This document shows, piece after piece, positions 26,047-36,028 of a stretch of DNA of 64,000 nucleotides. Origin of the DNA: Zoogloea sp. LCSB751. GTDB taxonomy: Bacteria > Pseudomonadota > Gammaproteobacteria > Burkholderiales > Rhodocyclaceae. Location of the stretch: positions 1 to 64,000 of the forward strand of contig NZ_MWUM01000007.1 of assembly GCF_002028455.1 (NCBI RefSeq), written 5' to 3'. Position 1 is the stretch's first letter. Each line of letters starts with the position of its first letter. The position numbers were made by a program, and so were the translations under genes. The notes under the pieces are model-generated. The model was not told the DNA's origin. It did no database searches and worked only from the letters and a program-made list of their open reading frames with translations.

Positions 26047-28776
26047 CTACTCGCCGCGGCCGACCGACCACACGAGCGGCGCGCCCTGCAGGTACTTGCG
26101 GAACACGGCGGTCACTTCGGCGGCGCTGAGGCGGGAAATCTGCGCGTCGTACTGGGCGATCCACGCGTAGTCATGGCCGTTTTCCAGGCCGGCGGACAGC
26201 ACGCCGACGAAGCCCTTCTCGCTGCGCAGCCCGGTCTTGCGCTCTTCCAGCCAGGTGCGCTTGGCGCGTTCCACTTCCTGCTCGCTGAAACCGTCCTGCA
26301 GCGCCCGCTCCAGCTCGGCCTTCAGGCTGGCCAGCGCGGCGGCCGCCTGCGGGCTGGCCGCCGAGGCCTGCAGCCGGAAGCTGCTGCGCGGGTCGAAGCT
26401 GCGCCCGGCGAGGCTGACGCCGGCCCCGTAGGCCAGACCTTCCTTCTCCCGCAGACGCTGCCAGATGCGGCTGTCCGCGTCGCCACCGAGCACCTTGGCG
26501 GCAATGCGCAGGGCCGGGAAATCCGGCGAATCGTCGGTGATCGGCAGCAGGGCCTGGCCGACCACCGAGGCGTTCGGCTTGGCCGGCATGCGCACCACGA
26601 TCGGCGCGGTATCGACGGCCGTCGGCGCGGCCTCCTCGCGGATCCGCTCGTAGGGCACCGGGGATTTCGGCAGCCGGGCGACCTTGCCCCAGATGGCCTG
26701 CACGTCGTTCGGCGTGAAGTCTCCCACCGCCGCCAAGCGCACGTTGGCGATGCCGTGCAGATCGGCAACGCACTGGCGGGTCTGCTCGTAGGTAGTCGCC
26801 CGCACCGCGGCGAGCTGCCTGTCCAGCGGCCACGGCTGATTGGGATGGCCATCGGGGTAATTGTCGAAACGCAGCGTGGCCTGGTTGGCGGCCACCGCGG
26901 CCGGGTCCTTCAGCGCGGCTTCGAGGCGGGCGACGGTGGCCGCCTTCAGGCGCTCGAATTCGTTCTTCGGCAGGCTCGGGCTGGCCCATGCCGACAGCAG
27001 GATGTCCAGCGCGGCCTCGGCATTCTTGCGTGGCACCTCCAGGGTGATCTCGCCCAGGCTGAGGGACCATTGGGCCTGCAGGGCTTCGAGCCGGGCGTCC
27101 AGCTGGTCGCGGTCCAGCCCGCCGCCGCCGTAGGCCAGCAGGCTGCTGCCGAAGTTGCAGGCCACGCGGCGACCGCTCAGCGCCTGCACGTTGCCGTAAT
27201 CGTTGTTGAGACTGATCCAGGCCAGCTTGCCCTGGGTCTTGCGGGCAATCAGCGCGGCCTTCGCCGCCTCGCCATCGAGCGGGATGCGGGTGGTCGCCCT
27301 GCCCAGTTCCGCGGCGCTGCCCGGGATGGGATCACTCACCTCCGCCAGCGCCGGCCACTGGCCGCCGGCCACCAGTTCCTGCGCCGCCGGCGCAGCCGTC
27401 CACGCCGGCACCTCGGGCTGGTCGCCGTGGCGCAGCAGCACATCGGCCCGGTTGGTCGGCACGACCCACTTGCGCAGCGCGGCGTTGACCTCTTCCAGCG
27501 TCACGTCGCGGGCCCGGTCGCGCTGCCAGAAGAACAACCGCCAGTCGCCGGCCACCTCGGCACGGGACAGCAGGCTGGCCACGCTCTCGTGGTTGCTGGC
27601 CAGGCGCTCGTAGCCGTTCAGCTCGGCCTGGCGGGCGCGCTCCAGCTGTTCCTGGGTGATGCCCTGGCGCGCCGCCGTCTCGAGGTGCTCGCGCAGCGCG
27701 CGGCCGAGGGCTTCGGCGTCCGCGTCCTTGCCCGCCGAGGCGCTCCCGACCAGCAAGCTGTAGTCGGGCTGGAACTGGGCGCCGCACCGGGCCGACACGG
27801 CCAGCTTGCGCTCCAGCACCAGATCCTTGCGCAGGCTGCCCCAGTCCTGCGCGCAGATGGCGCTGACACCGAGATCGAAGGCGTACAGGCTGCGGTCGCG
27901 CATGCCCGGCAGCTTCCAGCCGCTGGCGGCGATGGTGGTGCCGGCCGGCAGGAACAGCTCGCTGCGGTTGATGACGGCGCGCGGCTCCTCGCGCGTCCAC
28001 GTGGCCGGCTTCGGCTCGGCCGGGTTGCGCGCCTCGGCGAACAGGCGGCTGGCCAACGCCAGCACGCGCTGCGCGTCGAAGTTGCCGGTGACGATCAGCG
28101 CCGCGTTGTCCGGCCGGTAATGCTTGCGGTGAAAGGCCTGCAGCGCCTCGAAGGGCGCGTCCTCGATGTCGCTGCGCGCGCCGATGGTCGGCCGCCCGTA
28201 GCCGTGCCAGAAATAGGACTGGCGCTGCAGCGCACGCATCACCACGCTGCCCGGATCGTTGTCGTTGCGCTCCAGCTCGTTGCGCACCACCGTCATCTCG
28301 CTGGTCAGGTGGGCCTTGGTGAAGCTGGCGCGGATGAAGCGGTCCGCCTCCAGGCGCAGCACCTCGTCCACCTTCTCCGGCTCGGCGGCCACCACCTCGA
28401 AATAGTTGGTGCGGTCGGTGGAGGTCGTACCGTTCCACGTCGCCCCCAGCGCGGTCAGGTCCCGCTTCAGGTCGGCGCGCGGGCCGGCGCTCTTGAACAG
28501 CATGTGCTCCAGCAGGTGCGCCATGCCGGTCTCGCCATAGCCCTCCTGCTTGCTACCGGTCTTCACCAGCAGCTCCACCCGCACGCTCGCCGCCGACGGA
28601 AACGGCGCCAGGATGATCTTGAAGCCATTGGCCAGCCGGTACGACGCAAACCCGCCCGCCTCGGCCTCCGCCTTCGGCACGGCCGCCTCGGTTTTCCCCG
28701 CGGCCTCCGCGGCGGGCATCAGCATCTGTACGGCAAGAAAGACGGCCAGGGGCAGGCGACGGGGGATCAGGGACAT
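26047..28776 (-). CDS. Periplasmic M16 family zinc peptidase (two-half, pitrilysin type)
   Basis: 909 aa with a signal peptide (LPLAVFLAVQMLMPAAEA). The inverted zinc motif HxxEH is intact at H87-LLE90-H91, with the downstream Glu in TVVRNELERND. The second half repeats the M16 fold without the zinc motif, as in pitrilysin-like proteins. It should degrade peptides in the periplasm or act as a processing protease. It is convergent with gshA and divergent from the sigma factor gene. Confidence 0.92.
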   Translation of the reverse strand: MSLIPRRLPLAVFLAVQMLMPAAEAAGKTEAAVPKAEAEAGGFASYRLANGFKIILAPFPSAASVRVELLVKTGSKQEGYGETGMAHLLEHMLFKSAGPRADLKRDLTALGATWNGTTSTDRTNYFEVVAAEPEKVDEVLRLEADRFIRASFTKAHLTSEMTVVRNELERNDNDPGSVVMRALQRQSYFWHGYGRPTIGARSDIEDAPFEALQAFHRKHYRPDNAALIVTGNFDAQRVLALASRLFAEARNPAEPKPATWTREEPRAVINRSELFLPAGTTIAASGWKLPGMRDRSLYAFDLGVSAICAQDWGSLRKDLVLERKLAVSARCGAQFQPDYSLLVGSASAGKDADAEALGRALREHLETAARQGITQEQLERARQAELNGYERLASNHESVASLLSRAEVAGDWRLFFWQRDRARDVTLEEVNAALRKWVVPTNRADVLLRHGDQPEVPAWTAAPAAQELVAGGQWPALAEVSDPIPGSAAELGRATTRIPLDGEAAKAALIARKTQGKLAWISLNNDYGNVQALSGRRVACNFGSSLLAYGGGGLDRDQLDARLEALQAQWSLSLGEITLEVPRKNAEAALDILLSAWASPSLPKNEFERLKAATVARLEAALKDPAAVAANQATLRFDNYPDGHPNQPWPLDRQLAAVRATTYEQTRQCVADLHGIANVRLAAVGDFTPNDVQAIWGKVARLPKSPVPYERIREEAAPTAVDTAPIVVRMPAKPNASVVGQALLPITDDSPDFPALRIAAKVLGGDADSRIWQRLREKEGLAYGAGVSLAGRSFDPRSSFRLQASAASPQAAAALASLKAELERALQDGFSEQEVERAKRTWLEERKTGLRSEKGFVGVLSAGLENGHDYAWIAQYDAQISRLSAAEVTAVFRKYLQGAPLVWSVGRGE

Positions 28777-29017
28777 GATGGCGCAGGGCTCGAAAACGTC
28801 ATAAAGGGGCGCTGATGATAACGCGCGGGGCTGGGGCGAACCTTGCGCGGAAGGGACAGCGCTTATGCGAAGTTTTGCTAAGCAGTCCGGCTAGACTTCA
28901 CATGCGCAGGCCCCCAACTATTTTTCCCGTATCCCACAATATCCACGCCCGGCGTTCGTCTACCCAGGCATGGACGCATCGTTTTCACTTCCTCTGCCCC
29001 ACGAAGAGCCCACGCCG

Positions 29018-29566
29018 ATGGCCGAGCAGGACCGACGCCTGACTGAAACCATCGCCCGCGAGAGCGGGCGGCTGGGCAGTTTCATCCGTCAGCGGGTGCC
29101 GGACTCGGGCGAGGCGGAGGACATCCTGCAGGATGTCTTCTTCGAGCTGGTGCAGGCCTGGCGTCTGCCGCAGCCGATCGAGCAGGTCGGCGCGTGGCTG
29201 TTCCGGGTGGCGCGCAACCGCATCGTGGACCGCTTTCGCAAGCGGCGCGACGAGCCCCTGCCGCTCGCCGGGCCGGAGGACGGCGACGACGACGCGCACT
29301 GGCTGGACAACGCGCTGCCGGCCGGCGACGGCGGGCCCGAGGCGGCGCACCTGCGGCGGCTGTGGCTGGAAGCCATCGCGGCGGCCCTCGACGAATTGCC
29401 GCCGGGGCCACGCGACACCTTCATCGGCCACGAGATCGACGGGCGCAGCTTCAAGGACATGGCAGCCGACAGCGGCGTCCCCCTGAACACCTTGCTCGGC
29501 TGGAAGCGCCAGGCGGTGCTGCACCTGCGCGAGCGCCTCCAGCCCCTTTACGACGAACGAAACTGA
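29018..29566 (+). CDS. ECF-type RNA polymerase sigma factor
   Basis: About 182 aa with sigma region 2 (DSGEAEDILQDVFFELVQAW, GAWLFRVARNRIVDRFRKRR) and region 4 (AALDELPPGPRDTFIGHEIDGRSFKDMAADSGVPLNTLLGWKRQA). The helix-turn-helix part is somewhat divergent. ATG 29018 is preceded by GAAGAG; an ATG at 28970 would add 16 residues. A small membrane protein follows after 16 bp, a position usually held by an anti-sigma factor. Confidence 0.85.
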   Translation: MAEQDRRLTETIARESGRLGSFIRQRVPDSGEAEDILQDVFFELVQAWRLPQPIEQVGAWLFRVARNRIVDRFRKRRDEPLPLAGPEDGDDDAHWLDNALPAGDGGPEAAHLRRLWLEAIAAALDELPPGPRDTFIGHEIDGRSFKDMAADSGVPLNTLLGWKRQAVLHLRERLQPLYDERN

Positions 29567-29582
29567 ACGGGAAACAACCAAG

Positions 29583-29972
29583 ATGAAATGCTCTACCGAG
29601 AAATCCGGCTGCGTATCGCGCTGCATCAAGATCGGCCTGCTGGCCGTGGCCGGCGTCGGCGCCCTCACCTGGGTCGTCATGGAATTGTGGAACTGCCTGC
29701 TGCCCGACCTGTTTGCCGGCGTCTCGCGCATCGGCTACTGGCAGGCGCTGGGCGTGCTGGTGCTCAGCCGGATCCTCTTCGGCGGCCTGCGCGGCGGCTG
29801 CCACGGCCACTGGCGCGAGCGCCGGGCCCAGTGGGAGAGCCTGACGCCGGAAGAGCGCCAGCAGCTCAAGGGCCGCTTCCACAGCCGCTGGGGCCGCTGC
29901 GGGTTGCCGGGCAAGACCGACACCCCGGAGAGCACTGGCGACAGCAGCGATCAATCTTCCGGCAAGGCCTGA
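29583..29972 (+). CDS. Small membrane protein downstream of the sigma factor
   Basis: 129 aa, no recognised family. It has a Cys-bearing N-terminus (MKCSTEKSGCVSRC), one long hydrophobic stretch (IKIGLLAVAGVGALTWVVMELW), a second hydrophobic segment (YWQALGVLVLSRILFGG), then a basic soluble tail with WRERRAQWESLTPEERQQLKGRF. The gene is 16 bp behind the ECF sigma gene and shares its strand. The position and topology allow an anti-sigma or sensing role, but it lacks a visible zinc anti-sigma motif (HxxxCxxC). Confidence 0.7.
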   Translation: MKCSTEKSGCVSRCIKIGLLAVAGVGALTWVVMELWNCLLPDLFAGVSRIGYWQALGVLVLSRILFGGLRGGCHGHWRERRAQWESLTPEERQQLKGRFHSRWGRCGLPGKTDTPESTGDSSDQSSGKA

Positions 29973-29986
29973 AACAACCAGAACGG

Positions 29987-31171
29987 ATGCCCCCCATGCC
30001 CCAGACCCGCACCGAGATGCCGCCTTCAAGCAGCCAGACGCGCCTGCCCAGCCACCTGCGCCGCGCGCTGTGGCGCATGCTGCCGCTAATCGGCGCCCTG
30101 CACGCCTACATCGGCTGGCGGCTGCTGCCGCCCCTCGACCTGGGCCCGGCCGGCCTGGCGCTGGCCATCGGCGGGCTGGTGCTGTCCACCGGCCTCATGC
30201 CGCTCGGCCTGCTGGGGCGCTTCCTCGTCACCAACCAGGCGCTGGCCGACCGGCTCTCCTGGCTGGGCAGCCTGGCGATGGGCTGGCTGTCCTCGGTGCT
30301 GGTGCTCACCGTGCTGCGCGATGTCGCCCTGCTGATCGCCGATGCGCCGTCGCTGGCCGAGCCGAGCGCCCTGGCCGTCCTCGGGCTGGCCAGCCTGTTC
30401 ACCGTGGTCGGCTATTTCAATGCCCGGCGGCTGGCCGGCATCGTCCGCGTGGATATCCCGCTGGCCGACCTGCCGCCGGAGCTGGCCGGCTTCACCATCG
30501 TCCAGCTCAGCGACATCCACGTCGGGCCGACGATCAAGCGCGACTACGTGCAGGCCATCGTGAACCGCGTCAATGAACTGGATGCCGACCTCGTCGCCAT
30601 CACCGGCGACGTGGTCGACGGCAGCGTCGACCAGCTGCGCGCCCATACCGCGCCGCTGGGCGGCCTGCTGAGCCGGCATGGCAGCTATTTCGTGACCGGC
30701 AACCACGAATACTATTCCGGCGCGGCGCCGTGGATGCGCGAGTTCGAGCGCATCGGCCTGCGCGGGCTGCACAACCGCCACGTGGTCATCCACCACCGCG
30801 GTGGCCGCTTTGTGCTGGCCGGCGTGACCGACTATTCCGCCGGCGCCTTCGACGCCGCCCATGCCAGCGACCCGCATGCCGCCCTGGCCGGCAGCCCCGC
30901 CGACCTGCCGCGCATCCTCCTCGCCCACCAGCCCCGCTCGGCCCCCGCCGCCGACGCCGCCGGCTTCCACCTGCAGCTGTCCGGCCACACCCACGGCGGC
31001 CAGTTCTGGCCGTGGAATTTCTTCGTACCCCTGCAGCAGCCCTTCACCGCCGGCCTGCACCGCCACGGCGGACTGCAGGTCTACACCAGCCGCGGCACCG
31101 GCTACTGGGGGCCACCGAAACGCTTCGGCGCGCCGTCGGAGATCACCGTGCTGCGGCTGGTGGCGGCCTGA
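29987..31171 (+). CDS. Membrane metallophosphoesterase
   Basis: About 394 aa. Four hydrophobic helices at the N-terminus are followed by a calcineurin-like phosphoesterase domain with all metal motifs: LSDIHVG, ITGDVVDG, GNHEYY and SGHTHGGQ. It resembles the YkuE/YaeI group. Starts at 29987, 29996 or 30017 are all possible and none has a strong ribosome binding site. It follows the small membrane protein by 14 bp and may be in the same operon. Confidence 0.87.
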   Translation: MPPMPQTRTEMPPSSSQTRLPSHLRRALWRMLPLIGALHAYIGWRLLPPLDLGPAGLALAIGGLVLSTGLMPLGLLGRFLVTNQALADRLSWLGSLAMGWLSSVLVLTVLRDVALLIADAPSLAEPSALAVLGLASLFTVVGYFNARRLAGIVRVDIPLADLPPELAGFTIVQLSDIHVGPTIKRDYVQAIVNRVNELDADLVAITGDVVDGSVDQLRAHTAPLGGLLSRHGSYFVTGNHEYYSGAAPWMREFERIGLRGLHNRHVVIHHRGGRFVLAGVTDYSAGAFDAAHASDPHAALAGSPADLPRILLAHQPRSAPAADAAGFHLQLSGHTHGGQFWPWNFFVPLQQPFTAGLHRHGGLQVYTSRGTGYWGPPKRFGAPSEITVLRLVAA

Positions 31172-31189
31172 GCGACGGTCCCCTCCGCC

Positions 31190-32680
31190 TCAAGCTTCCT
31201 TGCCCACATTCATCTGCCGGACCAGCCGCCAGACCATTCCGCCCAGGATGGCGACGCCGAGCAGCAGCACGCCCCACAGGATGTAAGTGCGCTGCCGGGC
31301 CGCGGCGGCGGCCTGACTGGCGGCGCTGGCTGCGGCGGCACCGCTGCGGCCGACCTGCAGCTCGCCGACTTGCGCCTGCTCCAGCTGCCTGAGTTCGACC
31401 GGGGTGAATCCCGGCGCCACCTGGTCGAGCGTCCGGTTGAGCGGAGGCGCATCGCTGCGGCCGAAGCTGAGGGTATAGGGCGGCGTGCCGCCGGCCAGGA
31501 AGATCAGCGTTGCGGCCTGCCACGACAGCCCGAGCTCCGGTTGAGCGGTCGCGGCGGCATTCAGAGGCCGGATCACCCATTCCTGCTGATGGCCTACGCC
31601 AAGGCCGATGCCCACGGCGCCCGAGCGGCGGGTCTGGCCGTCCTGGGTGATCCGGTAGAAGGTGGCCTGGGAGCGCGGCTGAAAGACCCACTCGGTGGTT
31701 TTGCCAGCCTGGCGGCTGGGGCGCTCGACGTAGGCGCCGAGGGCCATCGGATAGACGATGTTCGCCTCCTGCAGCCCGAGGCTGAACTGCTCCACGGGCA
31801 AGGCGACTCCCGCCGCGTAAACCAGATCGCCGGCCTGCCTGCCGGCGACGGGCTTGATCCACAGGGTTTCGCGGGCCGGCTCGCTGCTTTGCGGCTTGAC
31901 CGTTTCCGCGGTGATGCCCGGAAACAGGATCGGCTCGCCCCGCCGCCAGCTCAGGCGCGCGTAGCGGAAGGACTGCGGACTCAATTCGAGGCGGTCGCTG
32001 GCCAGGGTCTGGGCGCCGTCGTTGCGCAGCCAGCTCAGCTCGGCGACGCCGGCGGTGTGCCATTGCTTGAGGTCGTCGCTGGTTTCCAGCCAGACCTCGG
32101 CGCTGTAGCTGCCCTGCCCGCTGGGAGCCTGGAAGCGCAAGGCTTCGATGCGCAGCGGATCGTTGTCGTCGCCTTTGGCCGCTGGACCGAAATCCAGGAT
32201 CAGCTGGCTGATGGCGGCACGGTCACGGTCCGGCACGCGGCCGGTCCGCGCCTGCACCGACTGCACACTGCCATCGGAGCGGGTCTGGATGTCGATATCG
32301 ATCGGCGCCCTGCTGGCAGCCGTAGACGCCCCACCGCGGACCGGAAAAATGCGCGCCGCCAGAACGCCATGCCGGGCCGGCTGCTCTGCCGGTGGGCGAT
32401 ACAAGGCATGCGGCTGGACCATGCTATGCGCATCAAAAACCCGCAGATCGTCGAGCTCCGCCGTTCTGGCCTTGAGATAGACAGTCTGCGGCAGGCGCAG
32501 GCTGACCACGCCCTGCTTGCCGTTGACCTGCAGGGGCAGCGCGTAGGCGTAGTCCACCGGGGTGTCCGCGGGGGAATCCGATTTCACCGCGGTGGACGCC
32601 GCCACGGCCGGGGCGGCGAGGCTTGCCGCCAGCAGGACAGCGGGAAAGGCCAGGACTCGCGGTGGGTACATGGCAGTCAT
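31190..32680 (-). CDS. DUF3999 domain membrane protein
   Basis: About 496 aa. Signal peptide (VLAFPAVLLAASLAAPAVAA), a beta-rich periplasmic body with YALPLQVNGKQGVVSLRLPQTVYLKA and DLRVFDAHSMVQPHALY, and a C-terminal helix (YILWGVLLLGVAILGGMVWRLV). This fits DUF3999, a family of unknown function that typically sits beside DUF2339. The start at 32680 overlaps the DUF2339 stop by 4 bp, so the two are translationally coupled. Confidence 0.85.
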   Translation of the reverse strand: MTAMYPPRVLAFPAVLLAASLAAPAVAASTAVKSDSPADTPVDYAYALPLQVNGKQGVVSLRLPQTVYLKARTAELDDLRVFDAHSMVQPHALYRPPAEQPARHGVLAARIFPVRGGASTAASRAPIDIDIQTRSDGSVQSVQARTGRVPDRDRAAISQLILDFGPAAKGDDNDPLRIEALRFQAPSGQGSYSAEVWLETSDDLKQWHTAGVAELSWLRNDGAQTLASDRLELSPQSFRYARLSWRRGEPILFPGITAETVKPQSSEPARETLWIKPVAGRQAGDLVYAAGVALPVEQFSLGLQEANIVYPMALGAYVERPSRQAGKTTEWVFQPRSQATFYRITQDGQTRRSGAVGIGLGVGHQQEWVIRPLNAAATAQPELGLSWQAATLIFLAGGTPPYTLSFGRSDAPPLNRTLDQVAPGFTPVELRQLEQAQVGELQVGRSGAAAASAASQAAAAARQRTYILWGVLLLGVAILGGMVWRLVRQMNVGKEA

Positions 32681-35600
32681 TGCGCGACGGACGGTTTCTT
32701 GTCGGTGGGTTCGGTGGGAAATGGGGCCAGATACCCGATGGCCAGCATCAGGACGCCGACGCCGAGGAAGGACACGATACGCTCGATGCCACCGATGTTG
32801 GAGAGGTCCACCAAGAACAGCTTGCCGATGACCAGCCCCAGCAGCCCGGCCCCCGCCATCCAGGGCTTGCGCAGCAGGCGCCGGGCGGCGAAGCGCATCA
32901 GCACCAGCGCCGTGGCGCTCCATACCAGCGACAACATGGCCTGAACGAATTGCGAGCGGAACAGCGCGTCGCTCTGGTAAGGGATGTCGAGGAAGTGGGC
33001 GGCGCTGCGCAGCAGCATCAGGTTGAACCACACATAGGCGGCGCCGGCCGCAAGCTGTGGCAGCCAGTCCGGCAGCCGGCGTTCGCCGCCGGGCGCGGTG
33101 AGCCGCCAGCTGGCCACGGCGAGCAGTGCGGCGTAACCGGTGGTGAGGTCGAGGGGGTTGAGCAGCGGCAGGTAGGGCAAGGGCGCCATCAGGCCATTCT
33201 GGGTGAAGTTCCAGATCACGGCGACCCCGACGGACCACAGCGTACCCAGCGGGATGAGCACGCTCCGGTACCAGTCGGCAATCGGCGTGGTCGGCCAGCG
33301 CTCGCTGCGGGCGCGGGGGATCAGCAGCGCCACGTAGGCCATCATCGCCCAGGCCGGCAGGTAGCGCGCCCAGCTGCCGGCCGTGAACCAGCCGCCGGCA
33401 GCCAGCAGTTCGGCCTGTTCCGGCGAATCGGCCTGCAGGCCCAGGATGACCAGATGGTGCCCGAGCGGCCACAGGATGAGCCACGGACCGACCGTGCGGA
33501 GGGTGTGCAGCACCCGCAACAGCCGGGGCTGGCGTGCCGGCAGCAACCAACCGGCGCGACCGGCATCCCGCAGCAGCCATTCGCTGGCGGCCCACAGCGC
33601 GACAAAGGCCAGCCACACCGGCCACGGGGGAATGGCGAGCTGGTTGCCGAGCTGCTCGAGAATCCGCAGCGTGGCGTGGAGCAGGCCCGGCCACACGGCG
33701 GCGGCGAGCCAGCGCAGCTCGGCCCATTGCCAGCGCGTGGCCAGGCGGGCAAAGAGCGGCGCGGCCAGCGCCAGGAAGAGGCAATAGAGGGGATGGACGA
33801 GCGGCCAGGCCGTCTCGCGGAACAGATCATGGCTGGCGAGAACCTGCTCCCCCCAGCCGTTGAGGCTGCCCAGCACCCAGGCAAACCACCAATAGGCGGC
33901 CCAGCCGAGCAGGATGCGGGAATGCAGGCGATAGCGGCCTTCCGGCTGGCGCAGGAAGGCCCGGCTGCTGACCCCCGCGCCCAGCGCAAGCAGCAGGCCG
34001 CCGAGGAAGCCGGTATCGAAAAGACTGTCGCTGACAAGCTGCCCCGCAACGGTGAAGTCGAAATCCAGCAACCAGAAGAGGGCCAGACCGGCGAGCACCT
34101 GCGGAACCAGCGCGAAATAACGCGCGATGGGCCATTCCAGGCGCCCGGCGATCACGCCGAGGATGGCGGCCACGGCCATCGCGCTCAGCACATACAAGGT
34201 ATGCGCGTGCGCGCCGCCGTGCAGGAAGATCTCCGACCAGGCGCCGACCAGCAGCCACAGCGCGGCAAAGAAGAGGAAGAAGGTGGCCAGCGTGGCGGCG
34301 ATCGGGACGGACGAGCCTTCGCTGGCGTCGGCAAAGCTTTCCTTGCGGAAATTCATCGCCATGACGAAGCCGGTACCCGCCAGCAGCAGGAAGCCGAGCC
34401 ACAGATTGGACTGGGTGGCGACGTCCGGCTGCAGGCCACTGACCGATGCCACGTAGGACACCCAGGCGCCGACCTGAACCAGCACGCCGAACACCCAGGC
34501 CAGCGTCTGCTTCTGGCGCAGACCGACCCACACGATGCCGGCGCCTTCCAGCGCCCAGGCGGCCGAGGTCCAGCGGCCATCGAGGGCAAACGGAATGGCC
34601 AGGGTGCCGAACACGATGCCGAGGGCCAGGAAGGACTCGACCAGCAGCTTCAGCGTGTCGCCGCGGCGCCGCCACAGGGCCACAGTAAGGCCGGTGTAGA
34701 ACAGCCCCAGCGCCAGCGCCGAGAAGGCCAGCCCGAAGGGCGTGTCGCGGACGAGGCCGTATTGCAGGCCGAAGGCCAGCAGCGGCGTGCCGAAGACCAG
34801 CGTGCCGTCCACATAGTGCTTGAGGCGCGGCGCCTGGCGGCTGGCGTAGAGGATGGCGATGGCGACGTAGAAGACGAAGAACAGGATCAGGAAACCCTGG
34901 GCCGAGAAATAGTCTTCAGGCCGGTAGCGCAGCACGCCCCAGGCCGTGCCGATCAGGAAGGTGAAGGCGAAGCCGAGCAGGTTGAGCAGCCGCCACGAGC
35001 GCTTGAGCGCGATGGCCAGAACCCCGGCGTTGAGCAGCGCGTAGTACGAGAACAGGCCGATATGGCTGCCCTGCCCGGTGGAGGTCAGGATCGGCGCCGC
35101 AAAGCCGCCGACGATGCCGAACACCGCCAGCCAGACCGCATCCTGCAGGACCGCCAGCAGGCAGGTGAACAAGGTCAGGACGAACAGCAGTGCGAAGGCC
35201 AGGCCGCCCGGAATCAGGTCGTACAAACGGAAGGCGCCGAAGGTCACCAGCATCAGGATGCCGAGGGCCGCCCCCTGCACCGGCAGGCTGATCGACGCGC
35301 GGCTTGCGCGGATGCGCCAGCCCCACAGCAGCAGGGCGATGTCGGCGACCACGATGCCGGCCAGACGCAGCTCGATCGGCACCGAGACCCGCGCCGCGGC
35401 GTACTTGAGCAGGAAACTGACGCCGAAGAAGAGAATCAGCAGGCCGACCTTGGCCACCAGATTGCCGCCGAACAGCCAGGCCTTGGCGGCCAGCAGCCAG
35501 GCCGGTGGCGGTGCCGGTTCGTAAGCCTCCGGCGGCGGAGCGGGCCGGACGGGCTCGGCAGGCGTCTCCACGGTGCCGGGCATCGTGGCCGGCACCGGCT

Positions 35601-35937
35601 CGTAGTCGGCCACGGCCTCCGCAAGCGGAGCCGGCTCCCGGCCCGGCAGCGCCGGCACGAACACCGGGCCATAATCGATTTCGGCAGGGACGGCCGCCGG
35701 GGCTTCGCCGGGCGTCGGAGCCACGGACGCTTCGACTGGCCGGACGGCGGGAACCTCGGGCGACTCAGCCGTCCGGGCTGCACTGGCTTGACGATAAAGC
35801 TGCTGGATCCGCTCCTCCTGCAGCAGGACCTTTTGCTCCAGGTCCCCCAACCGGCGCCGGGCGCCGATCACCAGGAACAGCAGCACGATGGGCGCGATGA
35901 CAAAGGCAAACGCCAGCAGGACGAGCAGGGATTCCAT
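32677..35937 (-). CDS. DUF2339 polytopic membrane protein
   Basis: About 1086 aa. N-terminal helix (LLVLLAFAFVIAPIVLLFLVIGA), a coiled region (RRRLGDLEQKVLLQEERIQQLY), a Pro/Ala-rich linker and then more than twenty predicted membrane helices. This is the architecture of DUF2339, an inner-membrane family of unknown function. The ATG at 35937 has a GGAAG ribosome binding site. It is co-transcribed with the DUF3999 gene. Confidence 0.87.
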   Translation of the reverse strand: MESLLVLLAFAFVIAPIVLLFLVIGARRRLGDLEQKVLLQEERIQQLYRQASAARTAESPEVPAVRPVEASVAPTPGEAPAAVPAEIDYGPVFVPALPGREPAPLAEAVADYEPVPATMPGTVETPAEPVRPAPPPEAYEPAPPPAWLLAAKAWLFGGNLVAKVGLLILFFGVSFLLKYAAARVSVPIELRLAGIVVADIALLLWGWRIRASRASISLPVQGAALGILMLVTFGAFRLYDLIPGGLAFALLFVLTLFTCLLAVLQDAVWLAVFGIVGGFAAPILTSTGQGSHIGLFSYYALLNAGVLAIALKRSWRLLNLLGFAFTFLIGTAWGVLRYRPEDYFSAQGFLILFFVFYVAIAILYASRQAPRLKHYVDGTLVFGTPLLAFGLQYGLVRDTPFGLAFSALALGLFYTGLTVALWRRRGDTLKLLVESFLALGIVFGTLAIPFALDGRWTSAAWALEGAGIVWVGLRQKQTLAWVFGVLVQVGAWVSYVASVSGLQPDVATQSNLWLGFLLLAGTGFVMAMNFRKESFADASEGSSVPIAATLATFFLFFAALWLLVGAWSEIFLHGGAHAHTLYVLSAMAVAAILGVIAGRLEWPIARYFALVPQVLAGLALFWLLDFDFTVAGQLVSDSLFDTGFLGGLLLALGAGVSSRAFLRQPEGRYRLHSRILLGWAAYWWFAWVLGSLNGWGEQVLASHDLFRETAWPLVHPLYCLFLALAAPLFARLATRWQWAELRWLAAAVWPGLLHATLRILEQLGNQLAIPPWPVWLAFVALWAASEWLLRDAGRAGWLLPARQPRLLRVLHTLRTVGPWLILWPLGHHLVILGLQADSPEQAELLAAGGWFTAGSWARYLPAWAMMAYVALLIPRARSERWPTTPIADWYRSVLIPLGTLWSVGVAVIWNFTQNGLMAPLPYLPLLNPLDLTTGYAALLAVASWRLTAPGGERRLPDWLPQLAAGAAYVWFNLMLLRSAAHFLDIPYQSDALFRSQFVQAMLSLVWSATALVLMRFAARRLLRKPWMAGAGLLGLVIGKLFLVDLSNIGGIERIVSFLGVGVLMLAIGYLAPFPTEPTDKKPSVAQ

Positions 35938-36028
35938 GCGGATCTTCCGTGCAGGAGGGGTGTGCCGGATTATCACATGAGAGTAATTTTCGCCGTGTGC
36001 ACAACGCCTTTGGCAAGAGGTGAGCAGA

